Shown here piece by piece: positions 11,201 through 23,102 of a DNA stretch of 64,000 nt. This DNA comes from Pohlia nutans (taxonomy: Eukaryota; Streptophyta; Bryopsida; Bryales; Mniaceae): assembly GCA_022496805.1 (NCBI GenBank), contig CM040097.1:18900072-18964071 (forward strand), written 5' to 3'. The position numbers and the translations under genes are program-made. The notes under the pieces are model-generated. The model saw only the letters and a list, made by a program, of their open reading frames with translations. It was not told the DNA's origin and did no database searches. The first letter of the stretch is position 1, and every line of letters begins with the position of its first letter.

Positions 11201-14200
11201 ATCATCTTTAGTCCGACTCGGACTAATAACAAAAACTCGGACTAATTGTGGAATAAGAAGAAAGTTCAAGTCAAAGTAATTGAGATAACTCGCAGTAATA
11301 TTGTGATAATGTAGGTATAGTGTGGCCTATACTAAAAAAAAACTATCCAAATTAGTAAGAATTTACCATGCCAAATATGAATAAAAATATTCTAACATTA
11401 CTATTTATAGTTGTTTGAAAAATAAAATATTGTGATCTAAAATATTATTGGCACTGTGATGTGGGTTCAGAGCATAAAGACACATCTTGGTGAGGCCAAG
11501 CTGAAGGTGTGCTCATTCTTCTTCTTCTCCACATAACATTCAGTAGCATGCACTAACTTTGTCTTGGCTCTATAGTAGATGGTGTGGAATATTCCACACC
11601 CAAAAGTACTTCATCAGTAGCTAAGTGGACAGGTGGAGGCTCAAGGTGATGAGTAGAGTGCATGAAAGAAAGGCAATGGGCATGAAGACTACTAAATGTT
11701 ATTGCACTATAGTAACTATATCTAAAAGTGACATTTTCCTTAAATTGTCCCTAGCTCAATCTTTCAAAAATAAGTAAATTCTGACACCCTACTATTGATG
11801 AGAATGTGCACAAACTAAACATCAGAGTTTAGGGTTGCTTTACTGTCAACCTATAGTCAATACTTTGAAAATTCATAACTTATTCATACGGTGTCCAAAT
11901 AATGCATGCTAAAGTGCATTAGAATCCTCTTGAACTTGCTATTAAGACCCACCAAAAATATTTTCTGTTTTCTGTGTAAATAGGCTCAATTGGTAAGGGG
12001 ACGCTTTATATATCATGTATGCTTGCTTGCTTACTTGGTGATTGTGATTGTGTGGATGACTCCAGGAATTCATCAACTTTGCATTACTGTACATGGCTCA
12101 TCTTGACATTCCTGTCAAGAGGTTAGGTACACTGAGATCACTAACCCTTCTCCTTGTGCACTCACCAAGGCGGTCATATAATAATCACATGATTGAAAGG
12201 AATTCCATAATCATTTCACCCCCAACACTCACTTAGTTCCCTATACCGTACCAGGAAGGCAGGGTCGGCAGAAAATAATTCCCCAAAAAAATGCCGAAAA
12301 AATAAATAAATTTATCAAGTATTTTGTCGAAATCAACAAAAATGAAGTCAACAAAAATCGTAGACAAAAAACAAAAGAAAATGTGTAGCCGCTAGTAAAA
12401 TTTAATGTTAGTTATTAATAGCCAAATTTTTAATAATTGTTTTTGAAAGTGCTGACCTCCACTTTTTAAACTTTTATTAATTATTCGACACAAAAGTGCC
12501 GACCCTGCCTTCCTGGTACGGTAAATTCACTAATGTAGAATGTTCTTAAACCGTCCGTTGTGCTTGGGCTCTTTTTGTTCAAATGAAATTTAACCCCTAA
12601 AAGACCAAGAAGTTCAAATTGGGAGTTTTGAGTAGGTTCTATGTGGACCTCCTTTTGTTCAAATTTGATTGTTTCTCGATCATATGCATTATTCTTCATT
12701 GATTCTAGTGACACAAAATTTAATCTCATTTGAATTATATATTTCACAATACAATTAATTGAATTTCTCATTTTAAAACCATGAATCCTTGGTCCTTTCG
12801 GGGTTAAGGACCAACCACTACACTGATTATTGCCATTATTGTAAGTCATAAAATTAGTGTGAGATTTTCCACCAATCCTCAATTAGTGTGAGACTTTACA
12901 CACAATCCTCACCACTCATTGTGAGAATTGTCAGTTACTGTGAGTCACACTTTGTTCTAATGCCACAATTACTGTGAGAATACTGAATTATTGTGACTCA
13001 CAGAAATGGCAATAATTGGTGTACATAGTAGAAACGTTGGGAGTGTAAACGAGAGAAGCGTGCCCAAAAAAACCCATAAATAGTTTAGTTTGTCATGTGG
13101 GATCTTTCGTGAGTCTTTTCTGTGCTCTATGTGGTCTGAATATATTACTTAACTCTGCAAAGATTTTAATTATTTATTTTTCTTTCGTTCTTGATGATGC
13201 ATAACGTTCTTCAATCCTTGAAAGACCACACCTTTTATACTTTAGGAGCACTTTAGAGAAACTATTAATAAAATAATTCAACTCTCCAACCTTCTTTGCT
13301 TGGTCCAACTGAAGTTAGAGAAAATTCTTTGCGATTCTTCTGATCTCCTAACAGATGCTTGACATTCGGAGGTGAAAAGTAGGAGGGCTGCATAATGTTA
13401 TGGTAAGTTCAGTAGTGGAGAAGCTTGTTGTTAATTCATGTGTTGATGATTGTGAACAGAGGCACATTCATAGAGTTCCGGGTGGGAATGTTGAATCTCT
13501 GTCCAATTGGTAGAAACTGCACCCCAAAGGAGCGAGAAGAGTTCATTAAGTATGATGAGGTACAGTCCTCTTACTAAGGTAAACCACCTTGTTTGTACCA
13601 TGTGACTATTTGTGTCATTTTGTGGTCACTATGTATCAATGTATTACATTTAAAATTCTAATATGTATAGGATACAAATAGGTGACTTCTTAATTGTAGC
13701 ACAAATAGGGTGGTTTACCTTAATCAGAAAACTAGTGTTATGCTAAGAAGCAACATAACACTTTTTACTTAATCTCACAATTTAGATGGCACAATAAAAA
13801 TAAAAATAAAAGCAACTCTAAAAGTTGACATTCACTGTAGAGAGCATGCATGGCATTCATTGAGTGGTCAATGTACGTTTTCTTTCTAAAACTTTTGACA
13901 CATCCTACTTCATCTATTGTGTACAAAAGAATTTGGGTTTTTTTTTCCTAAAACATAACATTCTTAAACAAGGCATTAACGTTCCACATAGTAAATCATA
14001 ATAGCAGAATATTTTTCACTTGTTAAATCTTAAACTTTTTAAGTAAATCTTTAAGGAAAGCGAGATAGATGAGCATGTGGATTCACCACACTCTTCACCA
14101 AAGACACCCCTCATACGTGGATTAAGAATGTTATGGAATGTTGAAACAACTCCATGAGAACGTTAGTGAAGAATGTTACAGAAGTCAAATCCATAGTATT

Positions 14201-15805
14201 TAAGAAGCTAATTTTTTTCATCTTGTCATTAATTGTTAGTGTAGGAGCACAACATAAGGAGAACATTGGCTGAGGTATTGAGAACAAGATTCACTGATTA
14301 CAATCTCACTTTCTCAATTGGTGGCCAAATTGGCATCGACGTGAGTTCTTGTCCTTACCATATTATCATGTTAAATATAAGACTGTTGGCACCAATATTG
14401 TGCAGGTAGAGTGGTTGTTCCTACATTAACCCTTAACCCCTAACCGCCCAACCATGCGTATTTTGCATGATGTACGGATTTGAAGTCCATTTTCTCATCC
14501 ATCATGCACTTTTTGCAGCATGGATTTTTTATTGAAACTTTTATGGGAAGTTAGCTCCGTGCATGTGTGATCCGATTAGAAAGGGGATGATTTGTGAAAG
14601 TTTTATGCCTCATTTCATGTTGTAGTGTTCCACCCAAAATTTCGAAGATTTTAGTCTAAAAGTGCTCTTGAAAAAGTCAACTACTAAAATTAAGCAACCA
14701 AAAAATCTCCAAAAATCAATACACTTAGAGTATCATATTTCAACCCATCACAACAAATTTCATTATTAGATTGTCAATATCTTATTCATAATCATATTAC
14801 AAAAGAGTGTTAAATTTTAAGTTTGAAATTTTATACACAAATATTGGTGATAGCAATCGCAAATCTAACCGTATGGATAGAATCTAAAATGCACAATGTA
14901 CAACTTTTATTCATTCATCAACTTGAAAATATCCCTTTTAGATGCATTTTATAATGCATCTTTGGAAAACTGCCAAATCTAAAAAGGGTGAGAACGTTTA
15001 GGGGTTAAACGTCAAAGTAAGCCCCATGGAGTATTTGCACCAACAATTGTCATCGTTTGTGGTTGTCACTACCTAAAATCTAAATACATCTTGCACATAT
15101 GAAGATACTCAATGCGAATATGTACACCATCTAAACATCAAGCCTACTATAGATTTATTGTGCTCCTATGTTAAATGCTTTGAAAATTCATAACTTACTC
15201 ATATGGTGTCCAAATGATACGTACTATGAAATCCTCATTCATTCACCAAGATGATCCAATTAAAATAAAATCAAACTAATCGATGCCTCATCAGGTATTC
15301 CCTCGAGGTTGGGACAAGACATTCTGCCTGCACTTTCTTGACAAGGCTTTTTCAGAGATCCACTTCTTTGGGGACAAGACCAACCTAGTGCGTTCATTCC
15401 TCTCAACCAACTCTAATCCACATAAATTATGATCTCCACTCGAATGAAGTTAAGCCACTTTTCTTGTCTACTGTTTTAGAGCAATTACTCCATTAAGACA
15501 TGAAGATCTCAACCATCGAGGGCTTGTCATTTCTCACAATACAGAATGTTGGAATGACAGGGAGGTAACGACTATGAGATTTTCCATTCTGAGAAAACAA
15601 TCGGCCATACAGGTACATAGAGTGATTTAAAGACAGTATCATACAGTACCTAATGCACATGTATTGAAGAATTTGTGAAAGAATGGAAGAACAAACTTCG
15701 TGGGACTGTCATGCAGTAACAGGTCCTGAAGACACAATCCTGCAATGCTCTAGAATTTTTCTCAATAATACGCCTACCCAAAAGGAAGAAAAAACAGAAA
15801 CCTGA
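8258..15805 (+). CDS. PMM: Phosphomannomutase (HAD family), 11 exons
   Basis: PMM converts mannose-6-phosphate to mannose-1-phosphate for GDP-mannose, ascorbate and N-glycan synthesis in the cytosol. Exons: 8258-8326, 8774-8818, 9690-9756, 11122-11198, 11471-11506, 12066-12121, 13460-13559, 14245-14340, 15295-15387, 15561-15612 and 15717-15805; 259 aa, close to the usual 245-255. The HAD nucleophile motif DIDGT is at residues 13-17. The substrate-binding block [15 protein letters not shown] is at 122-136, and the Mg-binding GDKTNLGGNDYEI at 208-220. All introns are GT-AG and the frame is continuous. An in-frame stop just after exon 10 (15618-15620) would truncate the protein if the last intron were retained. 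Splicing to 15717 restores the conserved end ([11 protein letters not shown]), followed by an extra polar tail of about 20 residues. Introns hold a minisatellite and several MITEs. Confidence 0.93.
8962..9212. repeat. ~23-bp minisatellite in PMM intron 2
   Basis: About eleven diverged copies of a unit like ctctctaaatgcactcttgaaac lie in tandem. Because the unit length varies little from 23, the minus strand shows a long repetitive frame ([12 protein letters not shown]), which is an artefact of the repeat. Confidence 0.85.
9370..9480. mobile_element. Fragment of TTAA family zeta
   Basis: The block gatggggatagtatatacgt followed by attgagaccccaatagctcatt matches one end and part of the interior of the elements at 36341-36576 and 61783-62415. 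Termini are lost. Confidence 0.5.
9918..10060. repeat. Short inverted repeat in PMM intron 3
   Basis: The left end, caacaccagggctttttttt, is mirrored by aaaaaaaaagccctgatcaac about 100 bp downstream. The two ends could form a hairpin. It directly abuts the CACTA-like element at 10064. Confidence 0.45.
10064..10249. mobile_element. CACTA-like MITE with 3-bp target duplication
   Basis: The element starts CACTACAAG and ends CTTGTAGTG, a perfect 9-bp terminal inverted repeat. It is flanked by caa on both sides (10061-10063 and 10250-10252), the 3-bp target duplication expected of CACTA/En-Spm elements. At 186 bp it is non-autonomous. It lies in PMM intron 3. Confidence 0.75.
11532..11702. mobile_element. 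AACATT-ended MITE in PMM intron 5
   Basis: It starts cataacattcagtagcatgc and ends agactactaaatgttat, imperfect inverted termini shared with elements at 19863-20353, 62433-62668 and a fragment near 48072. Confidence 0.55.
12590..12807. mobile_element. TTAA-bounded MITE, family beta, PMM intron 6
   Basis: TTAACCCCTAAAagacc at the left and ggtcctttcgGGGTTAA at the right bound 218 bp. It is inverted relative to the copy at 36937 and inserted in PMM intron 6. Confidence 0.8.
12816..13028. mobile_element. Fold-back MITE next to the TTAA element
   Basis: The left end cactacactgattattgcca and right end tggcaataattggtgtac are inverted copies. The interior is made of repeated, alternating blocks of cacaattactgtgag and its complement, so most of the 210 bp can pair with itself. 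Confidence 0.55.
14433..15008. mobile_element. TTAA-bounded element, family alpha, PMM intron 8
   Basis: TTAACCCCTAAccgcc at the left and acgtttAGGGGTTAA at the right bound 576 bp. The interior matches copies at 29912, 31661 and 39165 (blocks such as catgcatgtgtgatc, gaaaggggatgatttgtga, and gcattttataatgcatcttt). No coding frame. Confidence 0.85.
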
Positions 15806-16399
15806 AACCTGTGCATGTTCACCAACCGTACCTCTGTCACAGTAAAGAGACAAGGTGGATGGGAACCAGTGACAAAAGATAAGATCAATCAAGTTGTGAA
15901 GGGCTCACGGCCAGAATCTCAACTTCAAAGTTGAAACTTCAATTTTGAATTTGAATCTAATATAACAGCGTAGGAGCTGAGGTTTCTACAGACTAAAAAA
16001 AAGCAAGTACCACAATCTCGCATTTGACAACGTACCAACCCTCTTCTACAGCGGATTCTTGCTTTGCTATGATTGTCTTATATCTTCAAATGAAGATATT
16101 ATTGTGAAGCCATTGATGGCGACTACAATGTGTTTTCCACAAAAAATTAGATGCACCTGAAGTTGGAGAGTGATATCTGATCTACAAAAAATTGCACCGA
16201 CGTAATTGCCCTTGAATAGAAGCTCACCTACTGACCAATAGTGGCTTCGGTTCTCACTGCCTCTTCAGTATTGTACAGCCGTCTTGCCAAAGTTCAAGAA
16301 GATAGGTAGAGAAGAACGTTATTCATCCTTCACCGACAGACGTTCTGCACCCAGCAATGACGAGCATGAAATTGAGTTACTTCCCATCACAACAAAATG
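15806..16399. other. Convergent 3' spacer between PMM and the carrier gene
   Basis: The two genes face each other tail to tail across about 590 bp. The stretch must hold both 3' untranslated regions and poly(A) sites; I see no further gene in it. Confidence 0.5.
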
Positions 16400-19213
16400 C
16401 TAAAATACCGGTATACAGAGAATAGAGGGATGCAAAGAAGGGGTGAGTAGTGTACTCAGAAACTCGTATGTTGTGATCATGGAGGTCCCCCACAAGGACA
16501 TGCTGAAAAAACGGGGACCCAATCCCTTATAAAATCCTCGCCAGCCTTCTTCCTTTAGCAATTTCTTTACTGTTTGTTTGATAGTTGGGCTGCCGTCTCC
16601 TTCATTCACCATGACCTGGGAAAAAAATTGTTACTTTCACGATTATTCTTCCAGCAGTAGGGGAAAAAAAAACTAACGATCAGATCTAAAATCAAACCCT
16701 AGGTCTCAAAGTAGACACCAAATGATGAGGTTGTTGAAAACTGCAGTTAAGAGGACATCACCAAAAACCAACATGCAGGCTAGCACTGTACGAGCCCAAG
16801 AAAAAATTATGTAGTAAAGGAAGTCTTCTTTCACACAAACCTGCAAACGCGTCTTAACAGTGTCCATAGGCGTTGTAGCAATTGCGGAGGATGCCCCAGC
16901 AATCACACCTCCTAATGCCTGGACTAGAACTACTTCACTAGTACTCGGCAATTCTTTCTCCTTCTCGCCTCCGTACCCCAATTTCCTGCAAGGGATCAGG
17001 CCCACCATAGGAGCATATTTTAGCTATTCCTAAAGTACGAAGAGTTCAAAATATAAACCTAAAAAGAGATCTGCTAAGTTAAGGCCAGCAATTTGAAACG
17101 ACTCTTATAAAATTCAAATAGTCACTGGCATAACACGATTAGACCCGTCTATGGCCTCATGCTAAGAGTGAGGTTACTTGAGAACGTTGCCACACCAGCT
17201 CCATCAAATACCAAAGAGTTAAAACTGACTATACCTCCAAATAACACGTTGGCTGGATCCATATGCTGCCCACCACACTGCATTGGATGGCGAGTAAGTA
17301 AGTATTGACATCCCAAAACCTCTGTAAAATCCTCGAATACCATCAGTTCTTAAAATCGTCCTAATGGCATCCATGCTTCCCTTGTATTGATGAGCTCCTG
17401 GAGTGCCTTGTACCATCAAACGTTGACTCACCTGCAATCGTCAAAACCGACATACATTTAGAACTGCGGATATATTCAGAGAAGGTCACCAAGCCAGTCA
17501 CATCGAGCAGCAGCCCCTAGAATTGTCTTCAAGTGTTAGAACAATAACATGAAACATACATTGACTTTGATTCGATCACTGGAATTATATAGAGGAAGGC
17601 AGTTAAGCAAGCGTACCACATCAATTGGGACAAACACAGACTGAGATGCCAGTGAGGAACATAGACCTCCAAGGCCATTGGCTATCGCAGCTGATGTGGC
17701 TTCCGAGACGTCCAGATTTTCAGTCAACTTCAACGTGGAAGCTTTTGTGGTTTCTAGAGTGGTCATGAAAACCACCCTACTAGGAATGGCTCCTGAGATC
17801 ACCACGCCAAAACCTCTGTACAGTCCCAACACACCCTCGGACCTCATGATGTGCTTGAAAAGAGCTGGAGCTGAGGTATGAACGGTGTCAGCTCTTGCCA
17901 CCTGCATTCTTGTCTTGATCACAGAAACAGGGTAGAGAAGTGCTGACACCCCCGAGAACAGGCCAGCTCCCACCAAGAAGAACTTCGTCTTATCGAGCCT
18001 GCGCTCAGAACAAAAGTCGATGCAAAAGCCATGAGAACGACCACTACACCTATCACTTTATATAGTGTGAAACAGACTATTATGAAGATCTACACTAATT
18101 GACAAACTACATCCAATCTATCAGACATACAAGTGCTTGAAAATGGGCAACCACTTCAAAGTTGACACACACGTACTTGACGTAAATTAGGGTGGATTGA
18201 TCTACATTAGTTTTGAATCCAGACTATATAAGGTGAACGGTGTACCTAATACCATTTGAAAATTCGCATCCTCAGAAAATTTTACAGAGGAAGACGATAA
18301 TTAGGGTTCAGGGTTTATCACACCAAATTGATCAACTGAGCGTCCAGATGACGCTCGCTAAGAATTGTAGACACGTAAAGGACAAAGCGGAATATCAACG
18401 CCATTCCTACATCGGTGACCGAAAATGGCGAGGGGAGCTACAGCTTTGAAAGAAATCAGATGGCGACGAATTCACACCAAAAAACACACGCCATTTGCTT
18501 CGGTCCATCGTTCTGCATGCATGAGAAAATCGCACTAAAGTTCTAACCTAAAACCCTCGGAAAAATCGTCCTACCAGGACCAATTGATTTCTAATCAACT
18601 CAATTCCTACATCCACCTAATTCCCGCAATGGCGAGGAGGTCTAAAGCGATGCAAGAAATCAGATGGCGATGTTTTCACACCAATAACACACACGCCATC
18701 CGATATCGCACCAAAAATTCTAACCTAAAACCCTAGTCACATCAAAATCCACAAGGGAACTCATCCTACCTGTCCCGATTGATTTCTAATCAACTTAGTT
18801 CCTACATCCACCTAATTCCCGCAACGGCGAGGGGGCCTAAAATGATGCAAGAAATCAAATGGCAACGATTCTCACACCAAACCATTTGCTACGGAAACCG
18901 CACCAAAATTTTCAACCTAAAACCCTGGTCACATCAAAATCCACAGGGAAACTCGTCCTACCTGTCTCAATTGATTTCTAATCAACTTAGTTCCTACATC
19001 CACCTAATTCCCGCAATGGCGATGGGGCCCTAAAGTGATGCAAGAAATCAAATGGCAACGTTTGCCATTTGCTACGGAAACCGCACCAAAAAGTCTAACC
19101 TAAAACCCTAACCCCTCTCACAGGTAGGGAAAGTCGGGGTACCTGTCCCAATTGATTTCGGCTTGCGGAAGAGCCACCCCTGCCGCGGCCCGGCGCTCAT
19201 GCGCGGCTGCCAT
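16400..19213 (-). CDS. Mitochondrial carrier, SLC25A44-like
   Basis: This is a six-helix mitochondrial carrier of the inner membrane. Five minus-strand exons (19213-19143, 17998-17617, 17431-17235, 16985-16841, 16615-16400) join in one frame to 336 aa. The N-terminus has the family hallmark INWDRLDKTKFF. Three carrier repeats show PVSVIKTRMQ (residue 47 on), PIDVVSQRLMVQ and PMDTVKTRLQ; the last lies at the exon 4/5 join. Other carrier blocks are GLYRGFG, GFYRGFG and GFYKGLGPR. The non-canonical second motif (DVVSQ) is typical of SLC25A44 and its plant relatives; the human protein moves branched-chain amino acids into mitochondria, so that substrate is plausible here but not shown. Exon 1 supplies 24 residues and its 3' end recurs three times in the following intron. 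All junctions are GT-AG. Confidence 0.92.
18360..19142. repeat. ~190-bp tandem repeat in carrier intron 1 including the exon 1 edge
   Basis: About four units repeat at spacings of roughly 195, 192 and 181 bp, judged from the attgattt block at 18583, 18778, 18970 and 19151. The last copy is the real 3' end of exon 1. Units share cctgtcccaattgatttct, cctacatccacctaattccc, tgcaagaaatcaaatggc and ctaacctaaaaccct. Each therefore carries a copy of the exon-intron boundary. The copies near 18778 and 18970 keep the minus-strand GACAG|GTA or GAGACAG|GTA donor context. Confidence 0.8.
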
Positions 19214-19862
19214 CGCTTCGTCGCCCCTTGCCAGTACTACTGTAGTCGTTCGTTCCAACGAAGTAGCTCCAGAAAACCAACAATTTGACTACTCTGAAAA
19301 CGAAGAAGAACAATCCATCATGGTTTCTGAAAATTGTGCAGTGAGTTTCACATGAGCAAGCGCAACATGATTCCGGGCACCCGCGCCATGAACTTACACG
19401 GAGTCCGTGGCCCTCACGCTAGGGTTTCAAGAGGAGCTCCAGCAAAACTGCAACAGCTGCCTACTGACTGACACAACAGCAGCATCTCAGTTCAATATAA
19501 TAATATTCTTCTTCAATGATTTTTTTTCTCGTTGGCTGCGTTCACACTACACGAGGTATTGTTCATCAAACTCAAGGAACCTAAAACCAACCAGAAGAAA
19601 AAAACTTTGGTTCTAGTGTGAACAAGCAGCTACGCTACGAGGAGCTCTGACCCGAAGGACGAGAATGCATTTCACTGGAATCATGGACGGAATATATTTG
19701 CTACAGTGATATTTAGCCCAAGAAAATGGGTGTCCTTGCAATGCCTCTTCCCTATGGTCAACAAAGAGGCTAGTGTGAATAAAGTGTATGTTTCACCCAC
19801 CTTTGATTCGATGTCCACATGTTCAATGGTACGACTAAAACCAACCACTTGTTCAATCAAAC
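19214..19862 (-). promoter_or_regulatory. Upstream region of the carrier gene
   Basis: Relatively GC-rich directly 5' of the carrier start (19214-19460), then AT-rich. It should hold the promoter and leader. I find no certain TATA box. The plus-strand frame over 19152-19355 is antisense to exon 1 and unsupported. Confidence 0.4.
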
Positions 19863-20353
19863 ATAACATTTAGTAGCATTCAACCACTCTGCCTTTTCAT
19901 TTATGTAGTGATTTGTAATGCATCATGTGATTTCCATCCATGTAGTGCATTAAGTGTAGCCCTTTATTTTTCATTTTTTAGAGAGTGGAGACGATGGGAA
20001 AGGAAGCAGGAAGGTCATAAACCATTGTCAATAGAGGAACAAAAGAAGTGGCAGAGTGTTCAAGGATTTTTTTTTTTGTTTTGATTGCTTATTTTCTATT
20101 GGTTAGCCATACACCATAACATTCTTGGGTTAAAGTATTATTACTTATAATATTGCTCTCTTTAAAAGTGAGAGACATGTGGGAATGTGTCAGCAAAGAC
20201 CATGCATCGTTACCTTCTCTTCTAGTTTTCCCAAACCTCCATCTATAAGAAAACATAGGTAGCTATTGAGTGTTCTTGAATGATAATGCAAAATATGCTG
20301 CACATTCTTCTCAAGAGCAAGGCAGAGCCACTGAAGGCTACTAAATGTTATGA
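19863..20353. mobile_element. AACATT-ended element, with a probable nested relative
   Basis: Outer ends are ataacatttagtagcattca and gaaggctactaaatgttat, with inner tctgcc / ggcaga blocks also inverted. Within it, the part from about 19915 to 20128 matches the element at 62433-62668 in reverse (blocks catgtgatttccatccatgt, accattgtcaat and gccatacaccataacattc). Confidence 0.6.
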
Positions 20354-20643
20354 AAGGTTTTTACAAGTGAGCGGAATTGGGGCATTTAGGATGCAATTCA
20401 TGATATTTTTTGTGTTGAGGTAAACACCAGTTAAGATATATGGCATAAGTGGGGTATGGTTAACTTTCACGATGAAAATTTATATAAACTAGTGTGGCCC
20501 TGTGTTCCCTGTGATTCAACCATGATTTTTTCTTCTTTCTTTTTATAATAAGATTTATTCATTCATAATTTAATTCAATTTATGGTGACTGTGATCCACA
20601 CTATGATTAGCGAGAATTGATCATGAGTAGTTTTGGACTTGCT

Positions 20644-21569
20644 TTAACCTCTAAGCATCCCTAGCTTTTTGGGCTCAAAAACATCATTGTTTTTGAAGTG
20701 TTATAGGTCTAAATGTAAGCAAGGTATAGAAATCTCAATTGTATAATCTTGTAGCATACATGTTGTAGATGACATGAGTCAAATTCGGAGTCATTTGGCC
20801 ACATAGATTGCAAAATCATACTGTATTAGTGTTGAAAAAGGATGCTGAAATTTTCTTAGCAACACATTAGATGTGAAATTCAATTTCTAAACCTACTCAA
20901 ATAAGAATACTTTAAACTATAAAGTGGTTCAAAATCATTATATAAACACATTGGTACAATTGTTTTTAATAAATATCTTTCATGTGTCCAAAAATAGCTT
21001 TGAAATATCAAAATATAGCCCAAAAAGTGACCCATTAGATCCAAAAAGCAAAAAGTGTTCAAAATAGACCCGTGCACTTAAATAATTCACAATAACTTGG
21101 ATTGACATGAAAACTTTACCATGATAACTAGACTTCAAGGAGAATCCAACCAAACAACTTTGATTCAAAACGGACATTGAAAGAAGGAGAAACAAGCCCC
21201 AAAGTCGGAGCCATCAAAATGCACTTTGGAGAACCAAAATTAACCTCGAAACATATTGACCCTTTAAACACAATTAAATGCTAGCCTCAAAAATAGATAT
21301 TAGCTTAGCTCAAATGTACATGAGGTGTACATGAGAGGACCATTGCAAACATAAAATCTACCTAACATTTTTGACATACTTACATTTGGGGACCTCTCCA
21401 ATATTATCAACATCTCTCCATCACAAGAGATTTACTTTTATTGGTAGAGAATTTAATAGGCTTGCAAAGGTAACTTGGATGAAAGTCATCTGAGATTGTA
21501 TGAGAAAGCTACAAGGCTTTGATTCTATTTGTAATCCAGTTTTTGGATGTTGGGATGTTTAGGAGTTAA
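20644..21569. mobile_element. TTAA-bounded element, 926 bp
   Basis: The left end is TTAAcctctaagcatcc and the right end gggatgtttaggagTTAA, imperfect inverses. The interior is AT-rich with no coding capacity. It has no second full copy in the window. Confidence 0.65.
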
Positions 21570-21964
21570 GACCTTTGCACTAAAATGATTCCGCAAAATT
21601 CATTACATCTTGGATTGATCTGAAATTTTCACCACACAAACTAGACATTAAGACTCAGGTTTTTGCAAAATTTCATTATATGTCTGATTTTATTATATAG
21701 ATATGGTTAGTCTTTGGCAAGTTTTTCGCTAGGAAGGGGGCCAATATCTCAATGTCAATGTTAATTTTGTCTTTATAGAAATAAGGACAATATGACTACG
21801 AGGCTCTGTTCCAATCTTCTTTATGTTTGTTGTGAAATTTTGAACAAAATTTAAAATTAAATTGTTGGAGTAATATAAATGTGTTGATAAAATATAATTA
21901 TAAGATTATAAGATGATAAATGTTTTTATTATGATAGTACATTGTTTACAAAATTAACTTTTTC

Positions 21965-23050
21965 TTAACCGTTAAATGCTCAGGGGGTAAAGGCAAAACC
22001 AAGATGTGTTATAAAATGTTTCTTCTCCTACTTTGATGAAGTTTGGCCTAAGAGAGAAAATGAGAAGCATGATGTTTAGTGATTATCCATACAGTCAAAC
22101 TTTCAAAAACTGTTTTAGATACTCATTTAATGAATATAGAAGCATTTATAATTAAATATTCACCAAAATTACAAATTTTATTTTTAGAATTTGAAATTTG
22201 GTATGATTGGTTAAAACTAGACATTCTATTCTAAAACTAAAAGATATATTTATTTCAAAGGAGAGTACATCTTTACTTTCCCAAAATAGTAAGTTTTGTA
22301 ACACTGAGACAATGTTGAGGTGTTTGTCTTTGAAAAAATCTCCTCGGTGGAGTTTAACCCTTAAGCGTCCACACTACAATTACGTGGTAAAACTTCATCA
22401 ATTCTACATATTATACTTTTCTAGTATTTTTATTGTATAAGGTATTGTTAAACGGATTTACCCTGATTTTTACATAATTATTTAAATAAAAACAAGTTTT
22501 ATAAGATTTTTCAAAAAACATTCTTGTAAAAATCATAGTAATTACAAAAAGCTTAGAATAGTATGAATATTTTAAGGGAAAATGTAAATAATAGTGATGA
22601 ACAACAAGGTGTAGGTGGCATGCTTCTTGAGCTTACATATAAAGAAATTTGATAGAAAAACATTTCTGCAGTGTTTATTGGAATTTTAGGGTTTTGAACT
22701 TTAAAGTGCTATAAAAATGTAGTTTTAAATTTTTTGAAGAATGGTAAATTGGACTAGAATGTAGAAGGTAGCCCTCCACACTTTTTAAGCTGGGACTATT
22801 TTCATTTGAAATTAGGAACTAGGTGAAAATTAGCGTTTGACTAAAAAACAATCAAGCATGGTCCCACGGGGCTCTTTGCACGCTTAAGGGTTAACTTGGA
22901 TTGACATGATTCAAATTGGGTTAGAAAGTAGACTTGATTTCCTATTTGAAAATAATTTTTATTTTTTATAAAACCATTTTTTTCATCTTGGGCAGCCCGT
23001 AAAAGAGGGGCAGCGACCATAAAATGGTTGTTTAGTCACTTAGGGGTTAA
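21965..23050. mobile_element. TTAA-bounded element, family gamma, interrupted
   Basis: Left half 21965-22357 and right half 22891-23050 together match the uninterrupted copy at 30589-31125. Shared blocks include ttataaaatgtt.ctt.t, gtttagtgattatccatac and ttgacatgattcaaattggg. The two halves are separated by the complete element at 22354-22894. Confidence 0.8.
22354..22894. mobile_element. TTAA-bounded element, family delta, nested
   Basis: TTAACCCTTAAGCGTCC at the left and cacgcttaaGGGTTAA at the right bound 541 bp, inserted in the family gamma element. Its right 160 bp match the shorter copy at 47700-48024 (gaatggtaaattggacta, catttgaaattaggaac). Confidence 0.85.
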
Positions 23051-23102
23051 CTTAGTTAGTGTTGTGTGAATATTGTGTGAAAAGGCATATTTTGAATCAT
23101 TC

